DNA from: Marasmius tenuissimus
Taxonomy: Eukaryota; Basidiomycota; Agaricomycetes; Agaricales; Marasmiaceae
Length of the DNA stretch: 64,000 nucleotides
Direction: 5' to 3'
Assembly (NCBI GenBank): GCA_029532415.1
Contig: JAQOTA010000058.1
Location: forward strand, 1,364,001-1,428,000
The position numbers and the translations under genes are program-made. The notes below the pieces were generated by a model. The model saw nothing but the letters and a program-made list of their open reading frames with translations. It was not told where the DNA came from and did no database searches. Below, in pieces: positions 1 to 11,706 of this stretch; the first letter of the stretch is position 1, and every line of letters begins with the position of its first letter.

Positions 1-206
1 ACAACAACATGCTACAGCACATCAACACCGGCACCAATACTAGCTGCCGCTGCTACCCCCTCCCCCTCCTCCATCACGTCACGCCCGACGTCGTCTCTCT
101 TGCCAACACACTCTCCATTCATCTTCGTTTAGTCGAGCCCACGATTTATCATCAACTAACTGGGACATAGACTCCAGTCTGGCGCCCCTGCGAGTCGAGG
201 ACAGCC
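1..206 (+). promoter_or_regulatory. Upstream flank of the NACHT gene
   Basis: No coding frame is convincing. The stretch is C/T-rich (CCCCTCCCCCTCCTCC near 56-71), as basidiomycete promoters and 5' leaders often are. No clear TATA box is visible. The ATG at 207 sits in a good context (ACAGCCATGG). Confidence 0.35.
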
Positions 207-3200
207 ATGGAAAACACGCAAACAGGCTCAGGTACACAGAACAACCACCATGCGCAGGTGCAGTACATCAACTATGGAGGAGATCAGAACATTGCGGGAG
301 GGGAAGCTGTCGATCTAGGTCGCCATTTCTTCAGGAGCTTTACTACGGCGGCCATTGACCGTGAGTCAGCGTCTTGCTCGGTTGAAGACGAAACTAAACG
401 GTTTGATACGCTGGCAGCGCACCAAAGCCTTTGGTACGCAGTGTCAGAAATTGGAGCTTCTCATACCCACAAGCAACAAATTGAACGAGGAGATTGTTTC
501 CCGGGAACCCGTGAGAGCGCTCTCGAGAACATTCGTGAATGGGCACTAGCAGGAGACCAGGAGCCCCCGATTTGCTTACTTACAGGGCCTGTGGGAGTTG
601 GGAAGTCCACCATTGCTATGACTGTCGCCAAGTCGTGGCAGGGGGAAGGTCTCCTTGTTTCCTCGTTCTTTTTCCTTCGATCTGACCCGAAACGTAACAA
701 CCCCTCCGCCCTCGTACCAACTATTGCCTACGGTCTCGTCTCAACAACACCACTCTTACGAAGTCACATTGAGGAGAGGATCTCGAAGGATCCGACGGTT
801 CTGGAAGCCGGACTGGAAGTGCAATTCCGAGAGCTGGTCTTCGACCCCTTATTGATCTATAAGAGGCTCTTGGACTTGTTTCCATCCGAGCGGAAAATCC
901 CCAGAATTGTCATCATTGACGGATTGGACGAATGCGGCGACGAGGAAACCCAGTTGCGCATTCTCTCCGCCATCCGGTCCGTGGTTGAACATACCCCTCA
1001 CCTCCCACTACGGTTTCTTATCTGCAGTCGTCCAGAGTCCTGGATTCAGGAGGCATTCGCTCCTAAAGCTCTTGGTCGGCTCATGAGGACTGTTGCTCTG
1101 GGCGATTCACACGAGTCCGACGGAGACATCACGAAATACTACCTACACCACTTTCAGAATATCGTCAGCAATCCGAAATATAGCCAAGTCCAGTTTACTG
1201 ATCCGTGGCCTTCGAAAGAGGTTTTCGAAACTGTGGTCGGGAGGACCTGCGGCCAATTCGTCTATGCAGTGACTTTCGTCAAGTTCATCAAGTCTGGCCA
1301 TCCGATTAAGCAACTCGATTACATGTTTAAACACACTCCAAACCGTCGACAAGAAATGGCGCCGTACCGCGAACTCGATGCATTATACCATTCCATCCTC
1401 TGCGCCAATTCCGATCACGAGACATTCCTGTCCATTCTTGCAGCTGTTTTTGTCCTTGAGCATCATCTCACGATATCCCCGGCATTTATCGAGTTGCTGC
1501 TTGGGCTACCGTCGGGACAAGTGGCCCTGTCTTTACGGGGGATGCATTCTGTACTGGAGGTTCGCGGCTGGGGGGATAGGATTCGCACGTTCCACACCTC
1601 ATTCAGGGAGTTTCTGTTTGATCGGGACAGGTCGGGTGGTTTTCATGTTGATATGTACTCCCAGAAGCATAACATCATGCGACGGTGGCTCTGGAACCTC
1701 TCAACCACGAACATGGGCATGTATAGGTGGGAAACTATTCATATTTTTCTTTGGGGTCCATCGCTGAGCGTGAATCTCCCTCATGCATCTGCAGCACCGA
1801 ACAACTTTACAGCGACGAAACTAGGCTGTTTTTCACGCAATGGATCTACGTGCTCGCCGCCCCGGCTCCCCAAGTCGGTCCGACCAGGGCTTTATTGGAT
1901 GCATTGCAGGGTGTTGACCTTGCCTCTGTGTTCTTTTGCGAGCAAGCGTCAACTTTCCACATCTATGACACGCCCACGGCTCTTGGGCCGACACGTGTGG
2001 ATATACGTGGTCCAGGTTGGTATAGAACATTTAGGCAGTTAGTCTGGTGGGTCGGAACATATGTGAGTATGGAGTTCGTTGGTCCTGTGACGAGTTGTGA
2101 GTGGCGCACATTGATGATTTGCGATTGCTAGTATGACGATGACGAGGACCTCCGAAGTAAAGGTAGCGATAGTAAAACTTTGGACGAGGGAGCGGCTGGC
2201 AAGGATAATGTCGGGTCCACATCCGCAGACCAAGATCGAGGGACACCCGATGATTGGGACAGCTCTGATCTTGTGGACAGTCTCGTGGACAGGCTTTCCA
2301 TACGTCCTATGCATTTCCATCTCAAACCCCCTCCGGGCACTTCACTCGAAGATGACATCGTTTACTGGACGGTCTTGCTCGCCACTGCATGTACAAATCG
2401 CACTCGCCTGACATCCCGGGCACACAGCGCTGGCGAACGTCAAGCCCCTGCTCAGCTCACAGACTGTCACTGTGATTTTTCCGGAGGGAACCAGCCAGAT
2501 GACCCAAACCACCTTGCGTACCAGGAAGCTTGTATGCACCTTGTCAAGGCTTTCATCTCGGATTTCAAGTGGCTTATTGACAATGGTCCTGAAGAGGAAA
2601 ATATGGTCGAGTTGAGTGGAATCTTTGGGAATCTGGTGGACTCATCCCTCCTCCGACATTGCCGCCTTGAGATGGAGCTCCTTTCCCTCTGTGAGACCCT
2701 TTTCGAACTCGCAGTAAATCCCACGCTCTTGCGAGTGAGACATAGAGACCGGGAGGCACGTAGGGCGGAGTTGCTCAAGTGGATCGGGGTGCGTATTGTT
2801 TTGTGGCTCCTCCACACCAATAACTGCCAGCTACCAACTGACAATCTTCATTCATGCAAGACCTTCCCAGAAGATTATGTTGACAAGGCCGAAAACTTGA
2901 AGTCACGGGTCATGGATCTGTTTCCAGAGGAAGGTCGAGGCAAGATGTTGAGCTCGAGACCTTTAGGAGGGATCTTATTCAAGAATGTTTTCATAACATT
3001 TTGGTCACTGTACCGGAGGGTGTGGTCTTGCTCAATTGGGGAGGTCAGTATGTCCAATAGTTATTGCTTCGCCGCAGCTTGTAACCCACTTCTCAGTCAA
3101 TTTCGATGGGGATAGTACCACACACGGGAACTGGGACCATCTATTTGCTGAGAAAGAGTGGACAGAACCCAGGCTCAAGACCTTCAGGAGCCAGCGTCCC

Positions 3201-3276
3201 AACCGGATATATGTCTGCGAGAGTCCACGGCCACCCTCTATATTCATTGGATTTTCAAGGGATGTGGTTATCTCTA
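207..3276 (+). CDS. NACHT-domain NLR-type STAND NTPase (spliced; probably continues into the downstream kinase region)
   Basis: Predicted signalling NTPase of the fungal NLR type, which detects a cue and oligomerises on nucleotide binding. Residues 6-31 are Gly/Asn/Gln-rich (GTQNN..VQYINYGGDQN). Walker A is GPVGVGKST (about residues 129-137) and Walker B is IVIIDGLDECGD (about 233-244), followed by FLICSRPE, matching NACHT order. The 611-codon uninterrupted frame overruns an intron. Exon 1 is 207-1726. GTGGGA at 1727 to CAG at 1794 removes 68 bp and restores a coding frame. A second intron spans 2063-2131. Exon 3 starts at 2132. A frame change between about 2884 and 2941 needs either a roughly 44-bp intron (2917-2960) or is a lesion. 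Another intron spans 3044-3094. The following frame runs to a GTATGT donor at 3277. No WD40, ankyrin or TPR repeats were recognised; the C-terminal half is unassigned. NACHT identity is firm; internal exon ends are approximate. Confidence 0.8.
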
Positions 3277-3363
3277 GTATGTCACCATTCTACTTCCTTG
3301 AGACTGTCACCCCCTAATGCCTTCAAGCTTACGCTCTAAATGGCCCCCAACATCTTTCTACAG

Positions 3364-4523
3364 AGAGACTTCAGATGGAGCTTAGGGCATTCAGACATCG
3401 GTACTCTTTGCTCAACACAAATGAAGTCAGGAAAATAGACAGCCAGGAGTACTTGGACCGATGGCAGAGTGTATGTTTGACAATTTGTGATGTTGAAGAC
3501 AGGATTAAGATGATGATTTTCAGATGATTGTCAGCGACCTTCCTGGCAAGATAATACCTCCATGCGATAAGACCGCAATCTTGAATGCCATGATCCAACT
3601 CTCGCATGCTTCCGGTATCGCTCCAACGTGTTTACGGATCCAGGATGTTGGCATCAAAGATCTTGTTTATGTTCCAGGTGCGCAATGTGAAATGGCACAA
3701 GTCTTCACAGGGAAGGTGGGACCCCTAGATGTAATGGTGAAACTACTGTGTAAACCACTTAGCGAGGATGATCTGAAGGTAGGTCACCAGGTAGTCAAAG
3801 CATGTAGCTCAGAATTACCACTGATCTTCTTTACTTTGGAGGTTGGCTCGCGGCAAGCCCTGTACTGGCACAAACTAGAACATGCAAATATTTTACCCTT
3901 CTTGGGTTTGTATTACTTCGACAGTTCTCGCACACGAGTTTGCCTTCTCTACCCATGGACGGGACAGGGTGACCTCCTTAAATGTGTGAGTACATACTAT
4001 CTTGCCCCCTTGGGCTATCAGACCTGTCATAACACTTGGTATTATACAGGCCAATCTCCAGGGTGTTGCTGATGGCCTTGGTTATCTTCATGGTGAGAAT
4101 GTCACTCATGGTCGACTGAAAATGGTCAGTCAATTTTGCACTCCATGATTCCCAGAGTCTCTCTTATGCCAGTTGAATTGCGAGCAGTTCAACGTTCTAG
4201 TCGATTCAGCCGGTATTCCTCGTATCGGCGACTTGGGACTTGCGACACTCAGTGGCGACCTAGCAGGAGACAAAAACGAGGACCTTGGTCAGCTCGGACG
4301 TATGGTCTACGAGGTAAGGATCTTGTCACTGGCTATTGTGTCCAACCCATGGGCTCCTCAACCTTCACTAGGTGTATGCAAGTGAATTGCAGTTAGGCTC
4401 GTCGGATGAACTTCAACATTCCCTCGCTATGGCCTGCAGGTTATGGAGCGGGATTGAGAAGTGCTTGAGAGCCAATTCGTCGAAATCCTCGACTTCCATA
4501 GGTTGCACACTTGAGCGTCTAAG
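3364..4523 (+). CDS. TKL-like pseudokinase module (unit A), in frame with the NACHT exons
   Basis: Begins after a CTACAG acceptor with a helical segment (KIDSQEYLDRWQ) that also precedes the pseudokinase at 24.6 kb. After an intron (3471-3523) comes the N-lobe with GKVGPLDVMVKLL (VAIK-type Lys kept), then EHANILPFLGLYYF and a hinge (LLYPWTGQGDL). The catalytic loop reads THGRLKM: the HRD-type Asp is Arg. The DFG position reads GDLGLA, so the metal-binding Asp is kept. No APE motif follows; the segment jumps to LGQLGRMVYE, and the C-lobe is very short. Catalysis is therefore unlikely and a nucleotide-binding or regulatory role is plausible (inference). Further introns lie at about 3779-3840, 3988-4050, 4125-4170 and 4314-4371. 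The module ends at CTAAG|GTATGA (4524), and the frame continues into the next kinase, so it looks like part of one long gene. Confidence 0.6.
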
Positions 4524-4581
4524 GTATGATTGCCGCAACCCAATTCATATCTCGTACTCATTACTCGTTATTCGTCTGCCA

Positions 4582-6404
4582 GTCCCAAACGACTCCACGA
4601 GGTGCAAGATACCAATGCGGGGAGAGACTTTGCTATTAACATTAGTGAGTATCTTTGCCTATCTATACCTGTGTGCTTACGAGCCGGCATATCACAGTGG
4701 GGGAATGGACTCCCACACTAGTGTGCTCTCTGCTGGACGACTACAAGAATATAACCGGACAGACTCAGAGAGATGGGCTCAGGGGAGGCCACAAAGTCTA
4801 CCACGGCGCCGTTAACCTCAGAATCATCCACGGTGAGTCCGATTGTCGCTCATTATAATATGTGTGCTCATCAGGGCACCCGGGCCGTCGTAGGTGAAAG
4901 AACCAAAGGAGCCACTCTATCTACGCCTCAAGCTCTTCTCAGATATCTCGAACAAAGGGAACGGCGCGACCCTGCCCGTTCGCTTGGCCCGAGTGTTGGC
5001 ATACCCAATGCTAGGCCGTCAAGTGGCAAGCCTCTCAAACCCAAAGAACTGGCGAGAAAGGAAAATGGGTTCAGACAGCTGCTTGAGGATCGGGAACAAT
5101 ACGACGAGGTTGTGGGACTTGAGGGCGACGAAGCCCAAGATGTCTTGGACCAATGGCAACGGGTGAGACTACGAATATTTACTTTCCTAGCAATCACTTA
5201 CAAAGGCACCTCGCGATAGCTGAGCGAGTGCACCGAGAATGCAGACCTCCGATCACATGTCATTCAGGCGTCCATTCAGCTTTCTGAACGTTCAGGTCTA
5301 TCTCCTTGGTATCTGCAAATCGACGAAGTGGAAGATCTCAGCGAGCATCCCATCGAATATGGTGATTTCGGGGACATCTGGATAGGAAGCACCCATGGGG
5401 TGAGGGTGGCTGTGAAAGTTTCCCGGCATACACTCCATTCTCAGAAGCATGAACAAATGATCAGAGTGCGTTCAACGCCCGGACTTAAACACCTAGAATT
5501 AATCACGATCTCAAGGCATTCACGCGGGAGGCGCTAATCTGGCGAAATCTGATACATCCCAACATCCTGCCATTCACGGGCATGTATTGGTTCAACGAAG
5601 AACAAACGCAGTTGTGTCTAGTGTCACCGTGGATGGAGAATGGAAACCTTGTCCAGTTCTTAAAAGACTATCCGGAAGTTGATCGCTATACTCAACAACG
5701 ATTGGCAAGTGGTTCGTATGACCACATCCTCCAACCCTATCTCACATTTGACAAACAGGCCGAAGATGTCGCGCAGGGCCTTGCCTATCTTCACGACCTC
5801 CGGATCACGCACGGAGACTTAAAAGGCGTATGTTGATTCGGTACATGTTACGTTTTACTGTCTGCTTAAAGGTTGCATGGTCATCGCAGCACAACGTCCT
5901 CATTACCTCTGAGCACACTGCGTGCATAACCGACTTTGGATTCGCGCGGGTCATCGACAATCAGAGTTTGGCAGCACTCTCTGACACGTCAATTCATCAA
6001 TCTACATCAGTACGTTGGTTTGCTCCCGAACTTTTCAAGAGCGGAACAAAGGCCGCGATGTCTCCAGACAGCGACATCTACTCCTTCGGTTGCGTGTGCT
6101 ACGAGGTTTGTTTTGTAGTGACTTCCTTCTGTGCAGCGGTCCATTGACTAGTTCTACGTAGATCTATGCAAAACGACCACCTTTCTGCGACATCAAGGGG
6201 AACGGAATATATTACATGGTCGTGGTTCAGAACCACCGTCCTGAACTTCCGCGACAAGTGCCAGACGGGATGCGGCGATTAATAGAGAACTGCTGGCGTT
6301 CGGAGCCAAGTTCTCGCCCAAAGGCAGCGAGCATAGTCGAAATGATAGGCGATATGCAGGCAGACTATGCAGATTCGGATGTGTCTAAAGGGGACGTCGT
6401 GTAG
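4582..6404 (+). CDS. Protein kinase, tyrosine-kinase-like group (unit A, catalytically competent by motif)
   Basis: Opens with a degenerate copy of the shared Gly/Asn motif (VQDTNAGRDFAINI, 4602-4644) that ends at a GTGAGT donor. A conserved helical segment follows (KPKELARKENGFRQLL..DVLDQWQ, about 5037-5160), then the kinase domain: glycine loop YGDFGDIWIG, VRVAVKV (VAIK Lys), REALIWRNL (alpha-C Glu), hinge LVSPWMENGNL, catalytic loop ITHGDLKG, then after an intron NVLI, TDFGFAR, RWFAPEL and DIYSFGCVCYE, ending with CWRSEPSSRPKAA. All catalytic residues are present. The stop is TAG at 6402-6404. At least six short introns are needed, for example 5161-5220, 5828-5890 and 6104-6162. The HGDLKGxN loop is characteristic of Agaricomycete TKL kinases. 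No membrane segment is visible, so a soluble signalling kinase is likely. Confidence 0.75.
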
Positions 6405-7089
6405 TCGTAATCAAGGTCTTCACGACAGGTATATCTTCTGAAGTGGAATTATACACGTTCAACACGACAGAAAAGTTCGTGTCTGATTTCTCCACTAGTC
6501 CCTGGACCACATGTGTTCAGTGTCTTCCACTTGGAAGCATGGGAGAGGCTGCACGTACTCTGTTAGGTCAACGCTTCTCATTGACCATTAGAGTCGTCGA
6601 TGCCCGCATCGAGGACATCTTCCACCGAATCTGAAAAGATGCGGACGTGAACTTGAGATTTTGGGAGGCGGTTGCCGTGTTACTGGTGGTGGTAAGTCAC
6701 CGGTTCACGTTTCTGGTGAGGTCGGTTTCTCAGATTGCGCTGCGGAAGCTGGCAGCTGTCTCGTCTAACTCAGTACCAGTAGCACCGAATCTGCGGATTT
6801 TGAGGCCGTGGTAGGATCAGTTTGGTGTGTTGGATCCCGTTGGCGCGACGATGGCCATTGAGTTGAAGATCTAAGCGATCGGTGCTTTGCCTTTCGCAAG
6901 GACAATGCCACCTCGATGGATCGTCTTCTTGCCGGTGCTGCTCGCATGATAAGCGCACTGCAGTCTCGTCAATCAATTCCTGGGCGTACGCCATAGTTCC
7001 TTGAGATTTTCTCCCACTCTTCCCCAACGATCCTTCCTCCTCACAAGCAGCAGATCTGCAGGCCTTTGGTATCGCGTCATAGCCTCTCT
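6405..7089. other. No intact gene; degenerate duplicated sequence
   Basis: No continuous coding frame above about 85 codons. Around 6690-6720 a GGTGGTGG run resembles sequence downstream of the kinase at 19.0 kb. The minus strand near 7003-7020 resembles a shattered piece of the VPS54-like 5' region found next door. Confidence 0.35.
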
Positions 7090-8128
7090 TCAGAATCGTA
7101 GCCCGCGAATTCGAGTTGTAAGATCTGGATGGCTTCTGAGGAAAGCTGTGACGCGATTTCCAGGGTCAACGTGCGAAGGTGGCTTAGCGATGGGGTCAAT
7201 GAAGACAGGAGAAGTGCCATATCGAAATTGAAAGCCGCGTTCGGTGTTTCCAGGTGTTTCCTCCTCTTCCGCTGTAACTCTCTCTTCCACCTTTGAAATT
7301 CCTCGCGCTCTTTGCCCCAACCGGATGACTTCCAGTAATTCTCTCATCCGCCCGAACCATCCCACATAACTGCGTTATTTGGCTTGGACGTGTCGTACTC
7401 CGAATGTAGCCGGTTGTAGGTTTGACAGTGTCGTGAGAAAACTGGACGAGCGGAGGGAAATTTCATGCGATAGGTGGATCTCTAGCGCGTTCAGGGAACG
7501 TGAAAACTTCTCTTGTAACGGGAGTGAATGCGAGAGTGACGTGGGATGGTCAGATTTTAGGGTCTGATAGATCGAAGGAAGTGTCGAAGAACATAGAGGG
7601 GATCGTTTCCGGTGGAGGGAGGTTCCCCGGTAACGGCGTTGGTTGGTCAGAGTCGTCTGTGGTAGTCGTAGTCGTAGGCCCCACGGAATTTCTCCCACTC
7701 GTCCCCAACAGCTCGTAGATACCCATCGAAATCTTTTCTCCTCACACGCGGAAGGTCCGCCGGCCCAACCACAGCCCCGCCCAGAGAGCTGTGTGCTTTG
7801 GGAGGCGCCTGTTTCTTGTGTGGGTTATTCATTACCGTCGAGATGGCATAGAATCCGTCTACGCCGAAAGGGTCTCCGGTACAACCAACAACGAAGGAGC
7901 CTACGTGACTGCGGGAAACAATCCACCTCTCAATCTATATTTCGATGCGAGTGCTCTCGGGCTGGGTTTCGGTGACGGTGACGGAGAAGGAGTGTGATGA
8001 AGAAAGAACGGAGGAGCTCTAGAACGAAATCGGTAGTTGTTGTTGGTGACGGCGATGGGGGTGATAGCGTCTAGAGTTGCTGTGCCGGTGGGTGAGAGAG
8101 GTCGGGAGGAGGTCGGTGTTGATGACAT
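7090..8128 (-). pseudogene. VPS54-like 5'-half pseudogene fragment (copy 1)
   Basis: Read on the minus strand from 8128, the pieces come in the order expected for a fungal VPS54, the GARP subunit for endosome-to-Golgi tethering. First is an N-terminus MSSTPTSSRPLSPTGTAT. Then comes FYAISTVMNNPHKKQAPPKAH (about 7850-7790), then DLPRVRRKDFDGYLRAVGDEW (about 7745-7690). Next is LQEKFSRSLNALEIHLSHEIS with LRSSSFLTTLSNLQ (about 7540-7410), and finally a diverged tail. The pieces lie in different frames with stops between them, so this is not an intact gene. The family call rests on the HYLDTVE..EISLRSxxFF-type segment and the DLPRVRRKDF block; I recall these from fungal Vps54 but did not search. 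It is the best preserved of about nine copies here. Confidence 0.55.
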
Positions 8129-8705
8129 GACATTCGAGAGGTGAGAGAGGTGTGGGCGGCTAAACCGTGATGTTGATGCGGTGGGCTTACGGGATGACGT
8201 GAGCGCTTGTAGGTGTATGGTGGCAGTCTTTGCCGGGCCACAGCCGACTCCGAGCGTCTTGTGTCTGGACCACTACCGTGCAATTTCTCATCCGTCCTCT
8301 CACAAACTATTCAATACTTGAAACATCCTTTTGGAGCCCAATCAACTGGTCACTGACTTCAACTGTCACCAGATAGTCAGGTCCCCAATCTCGTTCAGGT
8401 TCGAGAATCGACACTGGGTCCGATTTCATAGTCCGTGTTGGCTCGACTGTCTGAACACACGGATACAAAAAGTCGAACGTGGTTCAAGCTTCGGATGGAT
8501 TGGAATGCTCGTCGGTGCGTGTCACTTCACCTGATAACAGAACATCGGGCTGATGCTTTTGATGTTGTCGTCGGGAAAACGCAGGACTACAAGTGATACC
8601 AATATATCCAGTTTCAAGCCGAGTTCCGGGTCCGTGTCCTTAGAGTTGTAATCGATTTTATAACCTGGCTTCCTTCATATTCTCTCATATGCAACAATCT
8701 CTCCG
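8129..8705. other. No intact gene; duplicated spacer
   Basis: Only short frames. The sequence near 8490-8525 (GGTGCGTGTC context) resembles 16205-16235, suggesting shared duplicated flank. No regulatory element could be assigned. Confidence 0.3.
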
Positions 8706-9075
8706 ATGGTAGGCTTAACTCCCTTTAGCTGTCGGATTTACAGCCTTTCACCTTGCATGTCTAGGCCTGCCAATTCTCCTTTGGACTCGACGAATTCCAA
8801 TCTTATTGCTGATGCCGATGACCTCCTCAGACCCGGTAATAAGTCATATCTACAGGAACGCGATGGTGCGCTCCAGTCGAAGCCTGAAGGTGCAGATGAC
8901 GAACCCGAGGCCAATAACAGTGCGTTCAATATCTCTTGCAACTCTCAATTATTGACCATCTCCAACCGTCCAACGTGTCGTCTAATAGTCGATTTGGGTC
9001 AAAGGTATCGCCACCAGCCTCGCTTATCTTCACGACCAGAAGGTTGTCCATGGTGATTTGAGTCTCGTCAGCCCG
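8706..9075 (+). pseudogene. Pseudokinase fragment (catalytic-loop region only)
   Basis: Positions 9000-9072 translate as VKGIATSLAYLHDQKVVHGDLS, nearly identical to VKGIADGLAYLHDQKVVHGHLS of the pseudokinase at 25.26 kb. Upstream is an acidic segment (EGADDEPEANN) resembling the linker before that loop. There is no N-lobe and no DLG segment, so it is a truncated remnant. It abuts an opposite-strand kinase fragment at about 9080. Confidence 0.5.
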
Positions 9076-9088
9076 GTACAACCGTTTG

Positions 9089-9530
9089 CTATCTTATCTT
9101 ATCTAATCTCATACATATGTAAACGCCCTGGTAACAACCAGAGACCCGCAAACAAATATTGTACGTTTCCATGTCTAGGGCGTCCTGAACCGCGCAATCT
9201 ACCTGCATACCTCTGATTTTATCTACTATGTCCATTGCCTTTGGACGAGAACTTGCCAGAATTCTGCACTCCAGCACGACTACCAGTTGCCACATTGCAT
9301 GTGGCGCAAGTTGCGGCAGAGGTTCGGGATGTTGTTTCTGGACCCTGACGACACAGTAAGTTCGGGAATTTATAACATCTTTGAAGGCAAAACTTTTCAG
9401 CGGCAATCTGTAGGCATGGTTTGCTAGCACTCGTCGTAGCTCGAGAGGACGGAAGACTGACCTCGTAGCAAATCAAGGCATAGATCTCACTCACAGCCGG
9501 AGAGATGTTCGGCCTCCCGCCGCTCCTCAA
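9089..9530 (-). pseudogene. Kinase C-lobe fragment
   Basis: Minus-strand frames give SEIYALICYEV and then TYCVVRVQKQH, APHAM and SSRPKAMDIVDKIRGMQ. This is a diverged duplicate of the last two exons of the kinase immediately upstream on the same strand (IYAFGCICYE, VVGVQNQH, ASRPKAVDIVDKIGR). N-lobe and catalytic loop are absent and frames are broken. It is a tandem partial duplication of the 9.7-11.6 kb gene. Confidence 0.6.
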
Positions 9531-9730
9531 TCATTCAGGGGGAAGTCAATGCACTAGCCGTGAACGAGTAGAAAAGGCTCCTTAGAGTCGGTGACTCGCG
9601 GTAGCTAAAGCGCTGTGTGGCAGGGTGTAATGAAAACATTGTACCTTGGGAGGCGCGGCTATTAGCCACACGAGGCAGAAATGATATTAAGTTATATTAA
9701 TTGACCGATCAAACATACACTATGTAACCG

Positions 9731-11595
9731 TCAAAGCAAGGACATGAACCATCTTAGTAGCCAATTATAGAGTGTCCCAAACAAACCTTGCACATTACCA
9801 AGTCTAGGGGAGTTTTCAGGTATAATCAGACCTGGGAGAGCTGTCTGGAAACGCCCGATTTTATCTACTATGTCCACTGCCTTTGGACGAGAAGCCGGTT
9901 CTGGATTGCAGCACGACTCCATCAATCGCCGCATCGCATGTGGCGCAAGTCGGGATGGAAGTTTGAGGTGTTGATTCTGGACCCCAACGACGTAGTAAAT
10001 TTTGTGTTCCTCGATGTTTTCGAAGGGAACACTTCTGGCGTAAATCTGCTGGCATGGTTTACTGCCCGTCGCGGCTCGAGAAAATCGAAGTAAGACCGAC
10101 CTCATAGCAAATACAACCAAAGGCATAAATGTCACCCTCCGGAGAGATGATAGACCTTGCGCCACCCCTCAATCGCTCAGGAGCAAGCCAACGTACTGGC
10201 CGCAAGCAACCTGATGTGGTAGAAAGCCCCGTTGCTCCCAAGGTGACGAAGACTCGCGACAATCCGAGGTCGGTTATGCACGCTCTGCGGTCGGGTGTGA
10301 TGAGAACGTTGTACTTTTCTTTGGGTGAGGATTTAATACCCGAAAACACGCATTGACCGTACTTACGCTTTTCAAGTCGCCGTGTGTGATCTTGCGATCA
10401 TGAAGGTAAGCGAGGCCGTGAGCCACGTCTTTCGTCTACGGAGGCTTGTCAGATGGCACTAAACGGTGTTATTAGACAAACCCCTTGCCAATGTTAGTTG
10501 TGTTTCAAGTCCGAGTTCCGGGTGAGCCCTCAAAAATTGGAGAAGGTTCCCATTCTCCATCCACGGCATTACCAAGCATATTTGCTCTTGATTGCCATTC
10601 AGAAAATCTATCCCAGTGAGTGGCAAGATACTGGGGTGATCTAGATTCCTCCAAACCATTGCCTCTCGTATCAACGCCTTGCAAGGGTTGTCAACTGTGG
10701 GGTGCAAAAGTGATGAATTGAGAGCTGCACCTTTACCACCTGTTTGTGTTTCTGTGTATCAGATTGATACCGCATCACTTTCACGGCCATCTTCACACCA
10801 TTCGTATCTCCCGTCCAAATGTCCGCGAAAACGCCAACTTTCACTGGGTGTTGACTGAGATTCTTCATTTCCCCGATCCGTAGACACTCAGGAAATAGGC
10901 CCCTGGCGTTGAAGAGCTTGATGCTTGTATGCACAATTTGCATTTGGAGCCCTGTATCATTGATATATTTGCTCAACTATGGGAAAGTTCGTGTTAGCCA
11001 GCCACCCAGATACCGGAAAGTCCACCAAAGCCGTGACGTACCCATTGCAAATCATCACTTGCTTCTTGTGCATCCTCACCGGCGATTGTCAATAGGTCGT
11101 CATACTGCTCCGAATTGCCAAGTGACTGTAGGAAGGGACTTTCTTCACATCCGAGTTTCTCGGGGGTGGACTGCCTGCCGCTAGATGGCCTGGGACTGGC
11201 GATACGTGTCCTTGGTCTAGTAGACAAACCAGCGGGTGCACGCCGTTCTCTCCCATTAGTACTATCATCTTCAGCGACGTATTTCGATGAGTACAGCGAG
11301 AGAAATCTGATGAACGAGTATAAAGCTCACCGTTGCTCATCGCAAAAGCACCAGAACCGGGACTGTCAAGACCAGGAGGCTGGCGGGGCACCGCTGGGAC
11401 GATATTCAACGTACTGTTGATGATCAGGTCCGCATACCGATGGTTGTTGACGGTCATTGGCCCAGAACCACTGTTGTAGTTTTGGTCCCTCCTGTGGCTC
11501 GGATTTTGCGTCCCAGAAGCACTATTGTTGGCATTTGGGTTGTGAGAGAAGTCGGGATGGTCCCCTCCGTAGAAATTTCTCCGACGTCCGAGCAT
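9731..11595 (-). CDS. Protein kinase, TKL group, with Gly/Asn-rich N-terminal segment
   Basis: Start chosen at the ATG at 11595 (MLGRRRNFYGGD), just upstream of the shared segment SGTQNPSHRRDQNYNSGSG, which runs into MTVNNH and a GTATGC donor (about 11443). A short linker and helical segment follow, then GVFADIWTG (glycine loop), GVKMAVKVM (VAIK Lys), REAMVWRNLDHPSILPLTG, hinge VMPWMENGNL and KDVAHGLAYLHDRKITHGDLKS. Next come NVLITPDRRACITDLGLSR (DFG is DLG, Asp kept), RWLAPERL, GDIYAFGCICYE and SRPKAVDIVDKIGR. All catalytic residues are present. The stop is near 9731. An upstream in-frame ATG at 11706 exists but adds a cysteine-rich stretch not shared with paralogues. It is the only full kinase of the family on the minus strand. 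Confidence 0.7.
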
Positions 11596-11706
11596 CTCGT
11601 TGGCTTTGGTGCGGAGGTTCTGATAGAGGCTAGAGGTCAAGCAGTGAGCGCAGAACAAGTCTCGAGAAGCAGTGGATATATCAACGCATTGTGGCTCATT
11701 GATCAT

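Noticed and set aside
2180..3115. 311-codon frame as a separate gene after the NACHT frame
   Set aside because: It begins in mid-exon; splice sites at 2063-2131 join it to the NACHT coding sequence, and its last part is out of the apparent true frame (…LVTVPEGVVLLNWGG in another frame).
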